Shown: in pieces, positions 16,861 to 25,801 of the stretch
How positions within the stretch are numbered: the stretch's first letter is position 1
How the letters are laid out: each line of letters opens with the position of its first letter
From: Methylomagnum ishizawai
Lineage (GTDB): Bacteria; Pseudomonadota; Gammaproteobacteria; Methylococcales; Methylococcaceae
Direction: 5' to 3'
DNA: 64,000 nt
Assembly: GCF_019670005.1 (NCBI RefSeq)
Contig: NZ_AP019783.1
Span: forward strand, 640,501-704,500
Notes under the pieces: generated by a model
The model's database searches: none
What the model was told of the DNA's origin: nothing
The model's input: the letters and a program-made list of their open reading frames with translations, nothing else
Translations under genes and position numbers: made by a program

Positions 16861-16906
16861 GCTCCCGTGGCGCGGGCCGCATTCCCACGGGGACCGTGGG
16901 AGCGAT
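16861..16906. repeat. Intergenic palindromic sequence
   Basis: GCTCCCGTGG and a downstream CCGTGGGAGC form imperfect inverted arms, with a second internal inverted pair (CCCACGG/CCGTGGG). It lies just after the propeller gene. It resembles short intergenic palindromes but has no T-run. Confidence 0.3.
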
Positions 16907-17047
16907 GGGATTATGCCGTTGAAATTTCCCCGTGCCATGGCTTTCAATATCCTTGGATAAAAACCTGATCAAACTACAAATCACAAGCTACGAACCATAA
17001 AGCGCGCAGTGGTTTCCAAACCGATATTTATAGAATCCGACAACCTA

Positions 17048-18165
17048 ATGCAATCCATGCCCATCAAAACAAGACTGGAATGGCTGGACGGGCTGAGGGG
17101 ATGGGCCTGTGTCGTGGTATTCCTACACCACTTGGTCGGCGCTTTCCTACTGGAATATATTCCAGAATACAACGGCCCATGGAGTCTGTTCATCACCGAT
17201 GGCGGCCTCGCGGTATATGTCTTTTTCGTGATTTCCGGCTTCGCCCTGAGCGTGAAAGGGGTTTATGGGGACGGCGGCGATTTGCTCGTGGCCACCACAT
17301 CGAGATATTTCAGGCTGGCTATTCCGGTATCCGTCGCCTCCCTGATCGCGTTTTTGTTGATGAAGGCGCATTTGATCTTCAACCAGGACGCGGCCCGATA
17401 TTTGGCCACCGTGAGGGGGTGGGATACCACTACCTATAATTGGATCGGCGACCACTTCCATACCAAGCCCAGTTTGGGCGGAATGCTGACGTTTGCCTTC
17501 TACGAGTGCTTTTTCGAATATCAGCCGAAAACCAGCTATAACTCAAGTTTATGGACTATGCAGACCGAACTGCTGGGTTCGTATATGCTTTATTCGTTCA
17601 TCGCCATTTATAGGAGCCATGGCAAAGCCAACTGGCCCATCGCTCTTATTTTGCTGGCCTTCCTCTATCTGAAAAGCCAAAAGCTGGCTTGCTTCTGGCT
17701 GGGCTATCTCCTCTGCGAGCTCAATAAATCGCACTTCGATAAGCGCGATCTTGATTCCATCGGATCGGATATATTGGCATTCGCGATCATCGCCATCGAT
17801 GGGTATATATCGACTTGGCATAGGGGGTTCGAGAATCACCCGAAAGTGATGTGCCTCATGGCGATAGTATCGTGCTGGCGGTGGCCCTATCCCCGCGCCT
17901 CAAAGCGCTGCTTTCCTCCGGTTGGTCGCTTTTCCTGGGGAAAATATCGTTCCCCCTCTATCTGATACAGATCGTTGTCATATGCTCGTGGTCGTCCTTT
18001 TTGCTTATCGCATTGCCGGGATTGGGCCTGGGAAAAGCCATGACGGCGGGTATGATATTGGTCACGACCGCCATGATATGCTTGGTAATCAGCCGGTATC
18101 TGCTCGCGGTGGAAACAATGAGCATGAGGCTCTCCAAAGCCATCGCTTTGAAATTGCTTCCGTGA
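17048..18165 (+). pseudogene. Acyltransferase-3 family membrane protein, split by a frameshift
   Basis: The first frame gives the typical start of the OafA/NodX-like family: LEWLDGLRGWACVVVFLHHL, then GGLAVYVFFVISGFALS and RYFRLAIPV, followed by several membrane helices. Near 17855-17880 it leaves frame into unrelated sequence (CWRWPYPRASK), while the overlapping frame from 17851 continues the family (SIVLAVALSPRLKALLSSGWSLFLGKISFPLYLIQ) to a stop at 18165. One base seems lost. Such enzymes acylate surface glycans. The region is visibly richer in A and T than its neighbours, suggesting acquisition. The lesion is a real mutation or a sequencing error. The start could be 17048, 17057 or GTG 17009. 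Confidence 0.78.
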
Positions 18166-18248
18166 TCGTGGCGGAGGCGTCCGCCCGCCCGGATCGGTCC
18201 CGCCGCCACCTCCCTATATTTCTTTCAATCTCCCAGGAGCAACCTCCG

Positions 18249-18902
18249 ATGTCCGAACACAATGGCCGTGGTTTCGAGAAAGGCCGCTTGCAATCCCTGA
18301 GCGATGGCGTGTTCGCCATCGTGATGACCCTCCTCGTGCTGGAAATCATCGCCGACGAGGTCACGGGGGCCGCTTCCGCCGCCGAACTCCATAAGGCGCT
18401 GTTGGAACTGTGGCCCAAGGTGCTGAGCTACGCTATCAGCTTCGCGGTGGCGGCGGTATTCTGGGTCCACCAGCACGCCGACCTCCACCACCTGACCCAC
18501 ACCGACAACCGCTTCTTGTGGATCAATATCTTCTTCCTGTTCTGGATTTCGCTGCTGCCGTTCTCCGCGGCCATGCTCGGCGAGCATCACCAATACGCCG
18601 TGGCCAGCATCATCTACGGCTGCAATATGATCCTGGCTTCGCTGACCCTGCATGCCAGTTGGCTCTACGCCGTCCGCAACCACCGGCTGGTCAAACCCGA
18701 CCTCGGTCCCGAGGTCATCCGCCAGGCCAACCGCCGCTTGCTGGTCGGGCCGCCGTTCTACGCCCTGGGCATAGCCATCGCCTTCCACAGCCCCCATGCC
18801 AGCTATCTGGTGTATGTGCTGATGGCGGTCCTGTACGTGGTGGCGGGACTCGTCCCCCGCCGCTGGCGGCTCCCGATACTGAGCGCGGCGGATGGCGAAT
18901 GA
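18249..18902 (+). CDS. TMEM175-family (DUF1211) potassium-channel-like protein
   Basis: 217 residues, six hydrophobic helices. Bacterial TMEM175 proteins form K+-permeable channels. The family signature RxxxFSDGVFAI is present as GRLQSLSDGVFAIVMTLLVLEI, with Leu instead of the usual Phe beside SD. Further family-like parts: VFWVHQHADLHHLTHTDNRFLWINIFFLFWISLLPF. The start at 18249 follows AGGAG; a longer upstream frame overlaps the acyltransferase remnant and is not supported. Confidence 0.78.
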   Translation: MSEHNGRGFEKGRLQSLSDGVFAIVMTLLVLEIIADEVTGAASAAELHKALLELWPKVLSYAISFAVAAVFWVHQHADLHHLTHTDNRFLWINIFFLFWISLLPFSAAMLGEHHQYAVASIIYGCNMILASLTLHASWLYAVRNHRLVKPDLGPEVIRQANRRLLVGPPFYALGIAIAFHSPHASYLVYVLMAVLYVVAGLVPRRWRLPILSAADGE

Positions 18903-18969
18903 GCGGGGCCGGTGGAGTGCCGGGATTTCCGCTAGCCTTAGCCTATGAACCAACCCCAAGGGGGCATCC

Positions 18970-19173
18970 ATGGATATTTCGGGTCTTTCCGATTCGGGCC
19001 TGATGGCCCTGGCCCAGGCCATGAACGACAGCAAGCTGCAAGAGAAGATCGGCGCTTCGGTGATGAAGATGGCGAACGACCAAGCCAAGCGGGAGGGGCA
19101 GGACGCGCTCCAGCTCATCGCCTCGGCCACGCCTTCCGGGCCGCTCGGCCATAACCTCGATGTCTGGGCTTGA
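18970..19173 (+). CDS. YjfB-like putative motility small protein
   Basis: 67 residues: MDISGLSDSGLMALAQAMN, then LQEKIGASVMKMANDQAKREGQDALQLI, then a Pro-containing end GPLGHNLDVWA. This pattern matches the short YjfB family, annotated as putative motility proteins. AAGGGGG lies before the ATG. No flagellar genes are in the window, so the motility link is unproven here. Confidence 0.6.
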   Translation: MDISGLSDSGLMALAQAMNDSKLQEKIGASVMKMANDQAKREGQDALQLIASATPSGPLGHNLDVWA

Positions 19174-19242
19174 GACCGGGGCCGTCCGGGTTGGGTCCGC
19201 CCTGGCGCGGAAGGGGCCGGGCGTCCCTGCCCGGTGCTGGGT

Positions 19243-20463
19243 TTACGCGGTTCTGGCCGTCCTGCTGGCCCCATAGCGGGCGATCAGCCGTTCCAGCCGT
19301 GCCGGGTCGCGCAGGCAGGCGTTGAATTCGCTATCGAGGTATTGCTCGTAATGGCGGATCAACACGCTGTCGGTGGGGCGGGGCGGGGCGACCGATTTCA
19401 GCATATACAGGACGTGGTGCAGGAAATGCCTGCGGAGTACGGAATCCTGGGGAATCAGCGGCGGGCGCGGTGCCGGGGCGGCGGCGGGTTCCGGCGCGGC
19501 CGGTGGCGGTTCTTCCGGGATCGGGGCCGCGTCCGCTGCGGCGACAAGGTGGGCGGGTTCCCCGACCGGGGCCGGAGGCGCGGTCACGGCCAGCGCTGCG
19601 ATCCGGGCCGCGTACCCGGCCCGCAATTTGAGCAGGCTGGCTTCATCGCGCAGGCAAGCGTCGACGAGGCTCTGGATCAATTGCCCATGATGGCGGACCA
19701 GGACGCTATCGCTGGGGCGCGGCCCGGCAACGGTCTGCGCCATCAGGGCCGTGTGCTGCATGAAGTGGCGGCGCAACACCGAATCCTCCGGCACCCAGGC
19801 CGGGCGTGGGGCACGGACGGGCGGGGCGGCGACCGGCGCGGTTTCGACCGGGATCGGAGCGGCGGTGTTGGCAACAAGGGGTTCCTCGACCGGCGTCGGC
19901 GCTTCGGTGACGGTGGCGGCTGGCGCGACCGGGACTGGCGGCGCGGCCAACGCCGCCAAACGCGCCGCGTAGTCGGCCCGCAGCTTGAGCAGGCTGGCTT
20001 CATCGCGCAGGCAAGCGTCGACGAGGCTCTGGATCAATTGCCCATGATGGCGGACCAGGACGCTATCGCTGGGGCGTGGACCGGCGACGGTCTGCGCCAT
20101 CAGGGCCGTGTGGTGCAGGAAATGGCGGCGCAGCACCGAATCCTCCGGCACCCAGGCCGGGCGCGGTGCCGGGGTCGGCGCGGGGGCGGCCTCGACCGGC
20201 ACCGCCGCCACGGCGGGAGGCTCGGCCACTTGCGCCGCTGCGGGAGCGGGTTCGCTGGCCGGTGGCGGCGGTTCGGTGGCGCGGAGTTGGGGGGCGGTTG
20301 CCGGGGTTTCCGGGGCGGGTTCGGCCTGGGTTTGGGGCCGGGGCGGAATATCGGGGCGCGGCTGGTCCACCGCGTGGTGGCGGGTGGATTGGGGGGACCA
20401 TGCGAGCCTATATATGAGATAAACCAGCGCTAGGACTAATAAAACGGCTATGGCGGTTAGCAT
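19243..20463 (-). CDS. Membrane-anchored protein with three internal repeats
   Basis: 406 residues from the ATG at 20463 (a longer frame to 20832 lacks support). One N-terminal helix (MLTAIAVLLVLALVYLIYRL) anchors a Pro/Ala-rich linker and three copies of a roughly 70-residue helical unit: PEDSVLRRHFL.HTALMAQTVAGPRPSDSVLVRHH.QLI.SLVDACLRDEASLLKLRA.YAARLAAL. Copies 1 and 2 are almost identical at DNA level (about 19640-19800 against 19980-20160), which indicates recent duplication or conversion; copy 3 (HVLYMLKSVAPPRPTDSVLIRHYEQYLDSEF) has diverged. No known domain recognised; most of the chain should face the periplasm or cytoplasm depending on helix orientation. Confidence 0.72.
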   Translation of the reverse strand: MLTAIAVLLVLALVYLIYRLAWSPQSTRHHAVDQPRPDIPPRPQTQAEPAPETPATAPQLRATEPPPPASEPAPAAAQVAEPPAVAAVPVEAAPAPTPAPRPAWVPEDSVLRRHFLHHTALMAQTVAGPRPSDSVLVRHHGQLIQSLVDACLRDEASLLKLRADYAARLAALAAPPVPVAPAATVTEAPTPVEEPLVANTAAPIPVETAPVAAPPVRAPRPAWVPEDSVLRRHFMQHTALMAQTVAGPRPSDSVLVRHHGQLIQSLVDACLRDEASLLKLRAGYAARIAALAVTAPPAPVGEPAHLVAAADAAPIPEEPPPAAPEPAAAPAPRPPLIPQDSVLRRHFLHHVLYMLKSVAPPRPTDSVLIRHYEQYLDSEFNACLRDPARLERLIARYGASRTARTA

Positions 20464-20839
20464 ATAATCATTATTAGGTGGTTGTTGTAAGGGCGGAATC
20501 CCGCATGGAGTAAACCAATGCTTGGCGGCGGCGGGGTTGGGACGCCTTGCCAGCGGCCAGTTTCCGGTGATTACGGAGGGTTTCGATAAACGGGGTCCGG
20601 CATATTCGCGGTCCGATGGGTTTTGTCGTCGCCGTCCATAAACGCCTTTTTCCGAAACCCCGGCGTACGGGGTTTGCCAAGGTCGGAAGGCACCCTGGAT
20701 AAAAGGTCGCCGGGGTGGTTTCATCGCGATTATCTTGGACCCCCGGCCTGGGCTTGAGAGAGTGCCAAAGAGCCGATGATCTTGCAACTCTTTTCTAGCC
20801 GCGCCGGGTGGGGCGGCGGGGCCGGTTTCCATCGCGCAA
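20464..20839. other. 376-bp non-coding gap
   Basis: Lies between the repeat-protein start and the rsmC stop, both on the minus strand. No credible coding frame. A clean hairpin, AAACCCCG / CGGGGTTT around 20657-20677, is present without a T-run on either side. The promoter of the repeat protein is presumably here, but no strong consensus was seen. Confidence 0.5.
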
Positions 20840-21871
20840 TCAATGCTTTAGGGCCAGGATCACCTTGAAGCCCTCGGCCTCCGCCAGGGTTGCCGCCCGC
20901 GCTCCCAGTGTTTCGATTTCCGGCTCGTAGGGCAGATGCCGGTTGGCGACCAGGAACAAGCGGCCGCCCGGTTTGAGCGCCGCAAGTCCCGCCCGCACGA
21001 AGGCCCGGCCCAGCGCCGACACCGCCGCCCGCCCCGTGTGGAACGGCGGGTTCGTCACCACGAAATCCAGCCGCGACACCGGCAGGCCCAGGGTCACATC
21101 GGCCCAATGGAATTGCGCCGCCGGGTGTCCTTCCAGGTTGCGGCGGGCGGCGTCCAGCGCCTTGTGTTCGGATTCGAACAGGTGCAATTCGGCGATGCGG
21201 CGCGGGCGGGCCAGGATTTCCCGGCTCAGATAGCCATAGCCCGCGCCCAGGTCGGCCCCGCGCCCGGCCAGATCGTCCGGCAGGTGGCGGGCCAGGAGGC
21301 GCGAACCCAGGTCCAGCGCCTTCCAACTGAACAAGCCGGGCCGGCTCATCAAGCCGGTGTCCGCGATACCATGCCAATCCCCGCCTTGCAACCAAGCATC
21401 CAACAGGCCGCGATCCAGCTTGGCCGAATCCTTCCGGGCCAGGAACACCCGGCATTTGTGCTTGCTATAGGTTTCGACGCCGCCCATCAGCTCGGCGCAG
21501 CGGCGTTCCAGCGAGGGCGCGCCCAGGTCGTTGGCGGCGCTGACGACCAAGCTGCCGCCTTCGTCCAGCAATCCGGCGGCGCGGGCGTAGTGGTAGAGGA
21601 CTTCTTCCTTGTGCTTGGTGGCGAACACGAGGCAGAGGGCGGCGGGGGCCGCGGGTTCGTCGGTGCGGACTTCGAGGCCGCGCCGGGCCAGGGCGTCGGC
21701 GCCGGGCTTGTCGGTTTGGTAATAATGGACGGGGCGCGGCGCGAGCGCGTCCAGATAATCGCCGGGCAGGGCGCGGAACACGGCGGCGGGACCGCCGCCC
21801 GCCAGGATTCCGGGGTGGCGGTCGATGAAACTGGCGAGCGCGGCGGCGCGGGGATCGTGCGGGGAAGCCAT
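20840..21871 (-). CDS. rsmC: 16S rRNA guanine-N2 methyltransferase, RsmC-like
   Basis: 343 residues from the ATG at 21871. Two-domain organisation of RsmC/RlmG: an N-terminal degenerate methyltransferase-like domain (LCLVFATKHKEEVLYHYARAAGLL) and a C-terminal catalytic domain with SAM-site GADLGAGYGYLSREIL and the catalytic NPPFHTG at about 274-280. It likely methylates G1207 of 16S rRNA. An upstream in-frame extension to 21952 is less likely. It is divergent from the methyltransferase gene at 21967. Confidence 0.85.
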   Translation of the reverse strand: MASPHDPRAAALASFIDRHPGILAGGGPAAVFRALPGDYLDALAPRPVHYYQTDKPGADALARRGLEVRTDEPAAPAALCLVFATKHKEEVLYHYARAAGLLDEGGSLVVSAANDLGAPSLERRCAELMGGVETYSKHKCRVFLARKDSAKLDRGLLDAWLQGGDWHGIADTGLMSRPGLFSWKALDLGSRLLARHLPDDLAGRGADLGAGYGYLSREILARPRRIAELHLFESEHKALDAARRNLEGHPAAQFHWADVTLGLPVSRLDFVVTNPPFHTGRAAVSALGRAFVRAGLAALKPGGRLFLVANRHLPYEPEIETLGARAATLAEAEGFKVILALKH

Positions 21872-21966
21872 GGGATACGGGTACTCGGGCGATGGGGATG
21901 ACAGGGGTTTTTCCGGTATTCTGACAGGCCACCCGGTGCCGACGCCATCCAAAGGAGCCTAAACCC

Positions 21967-22809
21967 ATGTCCAGCCCGATCCGCCTGCCGTATTTCGATG
22001 CCTTGCTCAAGCTGTTGGACGAGGGGCATCCCGTCCTGGAACAAGTGTTCGGCCACCATGTGCATTGGGGCTATTGGCCCGAACCCAAGCGCGCGACCGG
22101 CACGCCGGAGGATTTCGCGCAAGCCGCCGAAGCCTTGTCGCGGCTGGTGTACCAAGCGGCGGGCGTGGCCGATGGGATGCGGGTGTTGGATGCGGGCTGC
22201 GGTTTCGGCGGCACCACGGCCAGCTTGAATGCGAATTTCGAACGCATGGCCCTGGCCGGGCTGAATATCGATCCGCGCCAACTCGAAAGGGCCGGGAGCC
22301 GCATCCAAGCCCGGCCCGGCAATACCCTGGAATGGATCGAGGGCGATGCCTGCGCCCTGCCGTTCGAGGACGCCAGTTTGGATGCGGTGCTGGCGGTGGA
22401 ATGTATTTTCCATTTCCCCAGCCGGGAGCGATTCTTCCGGGAGGCTTTCCGGGTGTTGAAGCCGGGCGGACGGCTGGCCTTGTCGGATTTCCTGCCGACG
22501 GTGGGTTTGAAGCCGTTCATCGGCCTGGCGGGGATGTGGCCCGCGACCTTGGGGTTTTATGGGCGTTGCGATTTCCGCCATGGTTTGGAGGATTACCGCC
22601 GTCTGGCGCAAAGTACCGGGTTCGCCGTGCGCTGTGAGCGGGATATTACCCAGGAGACCCTGCCGACCTACGATTTCATCCGCAAACTGGCCAAAGAGTT
22701 CACCCTGCCCAGCGTGTCGGCGGCGGCGGAGACCCTGTTCGCCGAATGGGCGAGCCGGTGGGGGGTGTTGCGGTATAGGGTGCTGGGGTTCGAGAAGGCG
22801 GGTGGATAA
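21967..22809 (+). CDS. Class I SAM-dependent methyltransferase
   Basis: 280 residues. Motif I VLDAGCGFGGTTA is at about 73-85, with an acidic residue after LNIDPRQLE, motif WIEGDACALPFEDASLDAVLAVE and FREAFRVLKPGGRLALSDFL. This arrangement and the N-terminal HVHWGYW segment resemble the tocopherol/sterol-type and SAM-dependent small-molecule C- or O-methyltransferases. The substrate is unknown. AAGGAG precedes the ATG. Confidence 0.8.
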   Translation: MSSPIRLPYFDALLKLLDEGHPVLEQVFGHHVHWGYWPEPKRATGTPEDFAQAAEALSRLVYQAAGVADGMRVLDAGCGFGGTTASLNANFERMALAGLNIDPRQLERAGSRIQARPGNTLEWIEGDACALPFEDASLDAVLAVECIFHFPSRERFFREAFRVLKPGGRLALSDFLPTVGLKPFIGLAGMWPATLGFYGRCDFRHGLEDYRRLAQSTGFAVRCERDITQETLPTYDFIRKLAKEFTLPSVSAAAETLFAEWASRWGVLRYRVLGFEKAGG

Positions 22810-23003
22810 GCGGCTCCAACGGGTCGGATGCGGGGGCGGTGGGATGTTCCGCCGTGCCGCATCCAGCCACGGATCGCCCAGCATTTCACAGCCAACCCCC
22901 CGCCAAACCGCTAGAATATCCCGCCTCGCATCCCAACCCCCGATGGGGCGGTTCCCCAAGCGCTCCGCGCCGGTCTCTCCTTCCATCCACATCCGCTATC
23001 GCA

Positions 23004-23177
23004 ATGAACTGGAACGAATTCTTCTCCATGGGCGGCTACGCCCTCTATGTCTGGACTTCCTATGGCCTGATGGCCGTGATCCTGATCCTCAATCTGCTGG
23101 CACCCCTCAAGCGCCATGCCGGGGTGCTGAAAACCATCGCCCGCCGCCTCAAGCAAGAGCAACGGAAGCCGTCATGA
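23004..23177 (+). CDS. ccmD: Heme exporter protein CcmD
   Basis: 57 residues: MNWNEFFSMGGYALYVWTSYGL, one membrane helix (VILILNLLAPL), then a basic tail RHAGVLKTIARRLKQEQRK, the standard CcmD layout. It helps release holo-CcmE from CcmABC. Its stop overlaps the ccmE start (ATGA), so translation is coupled. Confidence 0.88.
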   Translation: MNWNEFFSMGGYALYVWTSYGLMAVILILNLLAPLKRHAGVLKTIARRLKQEQRKPS

Positions 23178-23635
23178 TGACTCCACGCCAAAAACGCATG
23201 ACCGTGGTGGGGCTGATCCTTCTGGGGGTCAGCGTCGCGGCCTTCCTGGCCCTCACCGCGTTCCAGAAGAACCTGCTGTATTTCTACACCCCCAGCCAGG
23301 TCGCCGCCGGGGAAGCGCCGAAGGGTTATCCGTTCCGGGTCGGCGGGCTGGTGGTGCCGGGCACGGTGCAGCGGGAAGCCAACGGCACGACCGTCCATTT
23401 CACCCTGAGCGACGGCGGCCCGGCCACGGTGAAGGTGGTCTATACCGGCATCCTGCCGGACCTGTTCCGCGAAGGGCAGGGCATCATCTCCATCGGCCAG
23501 CTCAACCCGGCCGGCGTGTTCGAGGCCAGCGAAGTCCTCGCCAAGCACGACGAGAACTACATGCCGCCCGAAGTCGCCGATTCCCTCAAACAGAATGGGC
23601 AAGCGCCCATCGATTACCAAGGGTGGAAGAAATGA
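23174..23635 (+). CDS. ccmE: Periplasmic heme chaperone CcmE
   Basis: 153 residues. N-terminal anchor helix at about 10-30, then an OB-fold domain. The heme-binding His is H125 in KHDENYMP, with Tyr129 as the usual axial ligand. It carries heme from CcmC to CcmF during cytochrome c maturation. Starts at the first of two adjacent ATGs (23174), overlapping ccmD by 4 bases and ccmF by 4 bases. Confidence 0.93.
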   Translation: MMTPRQKRMTVVGLILLGVSVAAFLALTAFQKNLLYFYTPSQVAAGEAPKGYPFRVGGLVVPGTVQREANGTTVHFTLSDGGPATVKVVYTGILPDLFREGQGIISIGQLNPAGVFEASEVLAKHDENYMPPEVADSLKQNGQAPIDYQGWKK

Positions 23636-25608
23636 GTCCCGAACTCGGACATCTGGCTTTGATCCTGGCCTTGCTGACCGCCTTGATGCAAGCGACCTAT
23701 CCCTTGCTGGGCGCGGCGCGGCGCATGCCCGCCTGGATGGCGGTGGGACCCGCCGCCGGGCGGGCGCAATTCCTGTTCCTGGCGGTGTCCTTCGGCTGTC
23801 TGGTGGCGGCGTTCGTCAACCATGATTTCTCGGTCATGTACGTGGCCCAGCATTCCAATAGCAGCCTGCCGCTGTATTACCGCATCTCGGCCACCTGGGG
23901 GGCGCACGAAGGTTCCATGCTGCTATGGGCCTTGATCCTGGGGCTGTGGACGGTGATGGTGACGGCGTTCAGCCGGGGCTTGTCGCTGGAATTCCAAGCG
24001 CGGGTTTTGGGCGTGATGGGGCTGGTGAGCGTCGGGATTTTGCTGTTCATCCTGCTGACCTCGAATCCCTTCGAGCGCATCGTCCCGGCTCCCGCCGACG
24101 GCAACGACCTCAATCCCTTGTTGCAGGATTTCGGCATGACCATCCATCCGCCCATGCTGTACATGGGCTATGTGGGCTTGTCGGTGGCCTTCGCCTTCGC
24201 CATCGCGGCCTTGCTGGGTGGTTCCCTGGATTCGGCCTGGGCGCGGTGGTCGCGGCCCTGGACCTTGATCGCCTGGGTGTTCCTGACGGCGGGGATCGTG
24301 CTGGGTTCGTGGTGGGCGTATTACGAACTGGGCTGGGGCGGTTGGTGGTTCTGGGACCCGGTCGAGAACGCCTCGTTCATGCCCTGGCTGGTGGCGACGG
24401 CCTTGCTGCATTCGCTGGCCGTGACCGAGAAGCGCGGCGCGTTCAAAGCCTGGACGGTGTTGCTGGCGATCTTCGCCTTTTCCCTGAGCTTGCTCGGGAC
24501 GTTCCTGGTCCGTTCGGGGGTGCTGACTTCGGTCCACGCCTTCGCCTCGGACCCGGCGCGGGGCTTATTCATCCTGATGTTGCTGGCGCTGGTGGTGGGC
24601 GGTTCCTTGCTGCTGTACGGCCTGCGCGCCCCGGCCATCCGCGATACCGCCCAATTCGGTTTCGTCTCCAAGGAAAACCTCTTGCTGTTGAACAACATCC
24701 TGTTGGTCACGGCCAGTGCCAGCATCCTGCTGGGCACTTTGTATCCGCTGGTGCTGGACGCCTTGAAACTGGGCAAGATTTCGGTGGGTTCGCCCTATTT
24801 CGCCAGCGTGTTCGCGCCCTTGATGACCCCGATTTGCCTGCTGGCCGGGATCGGGCCGATGCTGGCCTGGCGCGAGGCGAGGATCGGCCAGTTGTTGTTC
24901 CGGGTGCGTTATCTGGCCCTGGCGAGTTTGCTGCTCGGCATAGTCTTCACCGCCGTGTTCTGGAATATCGCCGATATCAAGGCGCTGGCGGGATTGACGA
25001 TGGCGTTCTGGCTGGCGGGCAGCGCGGGTTTTACCCTGTGGAACCGGCTCCGGCTGCGCGGCGGCTTGGCGGAGGGTTGGCGCTCGCAATCGCGCAGCGT
25101 ATACGGCATGACCCTGGCCCATTGTGGTATCGCGGTGTTCCTGGTCGGCGTGGTGCTGTCGAATGGTTATAGCGAGGAAAAAATCGTCAAGCTGGCACCG
25201 GGCGAGACCGTGGAAGTGGGCGGCTACCGCATCGTGTTCCAGGGCGTGACCGATGTGCAGGGGCCGAATTTCGTGGCGCGGGAAGGCGATTTCCAAGTGC
25301 TGCGCGAGGGCGTGGAAGCCGCCCGGTTGTCGCCGCAGAAGCGCGTGTACAAGGTCCAGCGCAATATGATGACCGAGGCCGCCATCGATCCCGGCCTGAC
25401 CCGCGATCTCTATGTCGCCCTGGGCGAGCCGATGGAGGCCGGGGCCTGGAGCGTCCGGGCCTATTACAAGCCGTTCATCCGCTGGATTTGGTTGGGCGGT
25501 GTGCTGATGATGGCCGGGGGCTTGTGCTCGGCGGCGGACCGGCGTTATCGGCTGGCACGGGAAGCGGTTGGACGCGAGGCCAAGCTGGTCGGTGGCCTGG
25601 CCCGTTGA
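23632..25608 (+). CDS. ccmF: Cytochrome c heme lyase subunit CcmF
   Basis: 658 residues, about 15 membrane helices. It contains the tryptophan-rich periplasmic heme-handling segment (GWGGWWFWDPVENASFMPW) around residue 230-250 and conserved WGAHEGSMLLW near 85. It joins heme to the CXXCH Cys residues of apocytochromes together with CcmH. The start is ATG 23632 overlapping the ccmE stop. No ccmG/H follows; the next gene is unrelated. The diheme peroxidase at 60.3 kb would need this system. Confidence 0.93.
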   Translation: MSPELGHLALILALLTALMQATYPLLGAARRMPAWMAVGPAAGRAQFLFLAVSFGCLVAAFVNHDFSVMYVAQHSNSSLPLYYRISATWGAHEGSMLLWALILGLWTVMVTAFSRGLSLEFQARVLGVMGLVSVGILLFILLTSNPFERIVPAPADGNDLNPLLQDFGMTIHPPMLYMGYVGLSVAFAFAIAALLGGSLDSAWARWSRPWTLIAWVFLTAGIVLGSWWAYYELGWGGWWFWDPVENASFMPWLVATALLHSLAVTEKRGAFKAWTVLLAIFAFSLSLLGTFLVRSGVLTSVHAFASDPARGLFILMLLALVVGGSLLLYGLRAPAIRDTAQFGFVSKENLLLLNNILLVTASASILLGTLYPLVLDALKLGKISVGSPYFASVFAPLMTPICLLAGIGPMLAWREARIGQLLFRVRYLALASLLLGIVFTAVFWNIADIKALAGLTMAFWLAGSAGFTLWNRLRLRGGLAEGWRSQSRSVYGMTLAHCGIAVFLVGVVLSNGYSEEKIVKLAPGETVEVGGYRIVFQGVTDVQGPNFVAREGDFQVLREGVEAARLSPQKRVYKVQRNMMTEAAIDPGLTRDLYVALGEPMEAGAWSVRAYYKPFIRWIWLGGVLMMAGGLCSAADRRYRLAREAVGREAKLVGGLAR

Positions 25609-25801
25609 AGTGTCGCGGCGCGCCGTCTCCGCCCAGGTGCCTGGGTGGGGTGGTGCACCGTATCATCTTGGTTTTACTGGCCTATCCGTATTTCGCGCCT
25701 GTCTTTCATCGTGGACGGGCTCGCGCCCCACGCGATGTTTTTGCATCGACACCGGGGATTCGCTACCCTAGCTTCCAAAGTCCACTACCCCCATCCCTTG
25801 A

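Noticed and set aside
19640-20160. Repeat block as a CRISPR-like array
   Set aside because: The repeats are about 160 bases, only two or three copies, and encode a protein unit in frame.
20464-20832. N-terminal extension of the repeat protein
   Set aside because: Codons before 20463 give no signal or domain, and the membrane helix begins exactly at the internal ATG.
22559-23173. Upstream extension of the ccmE frame into the methyltransferase gene
   Set aside because: CcmE begins at 23174 with overlap to ccmD; the extension lacks any CcmE homology.
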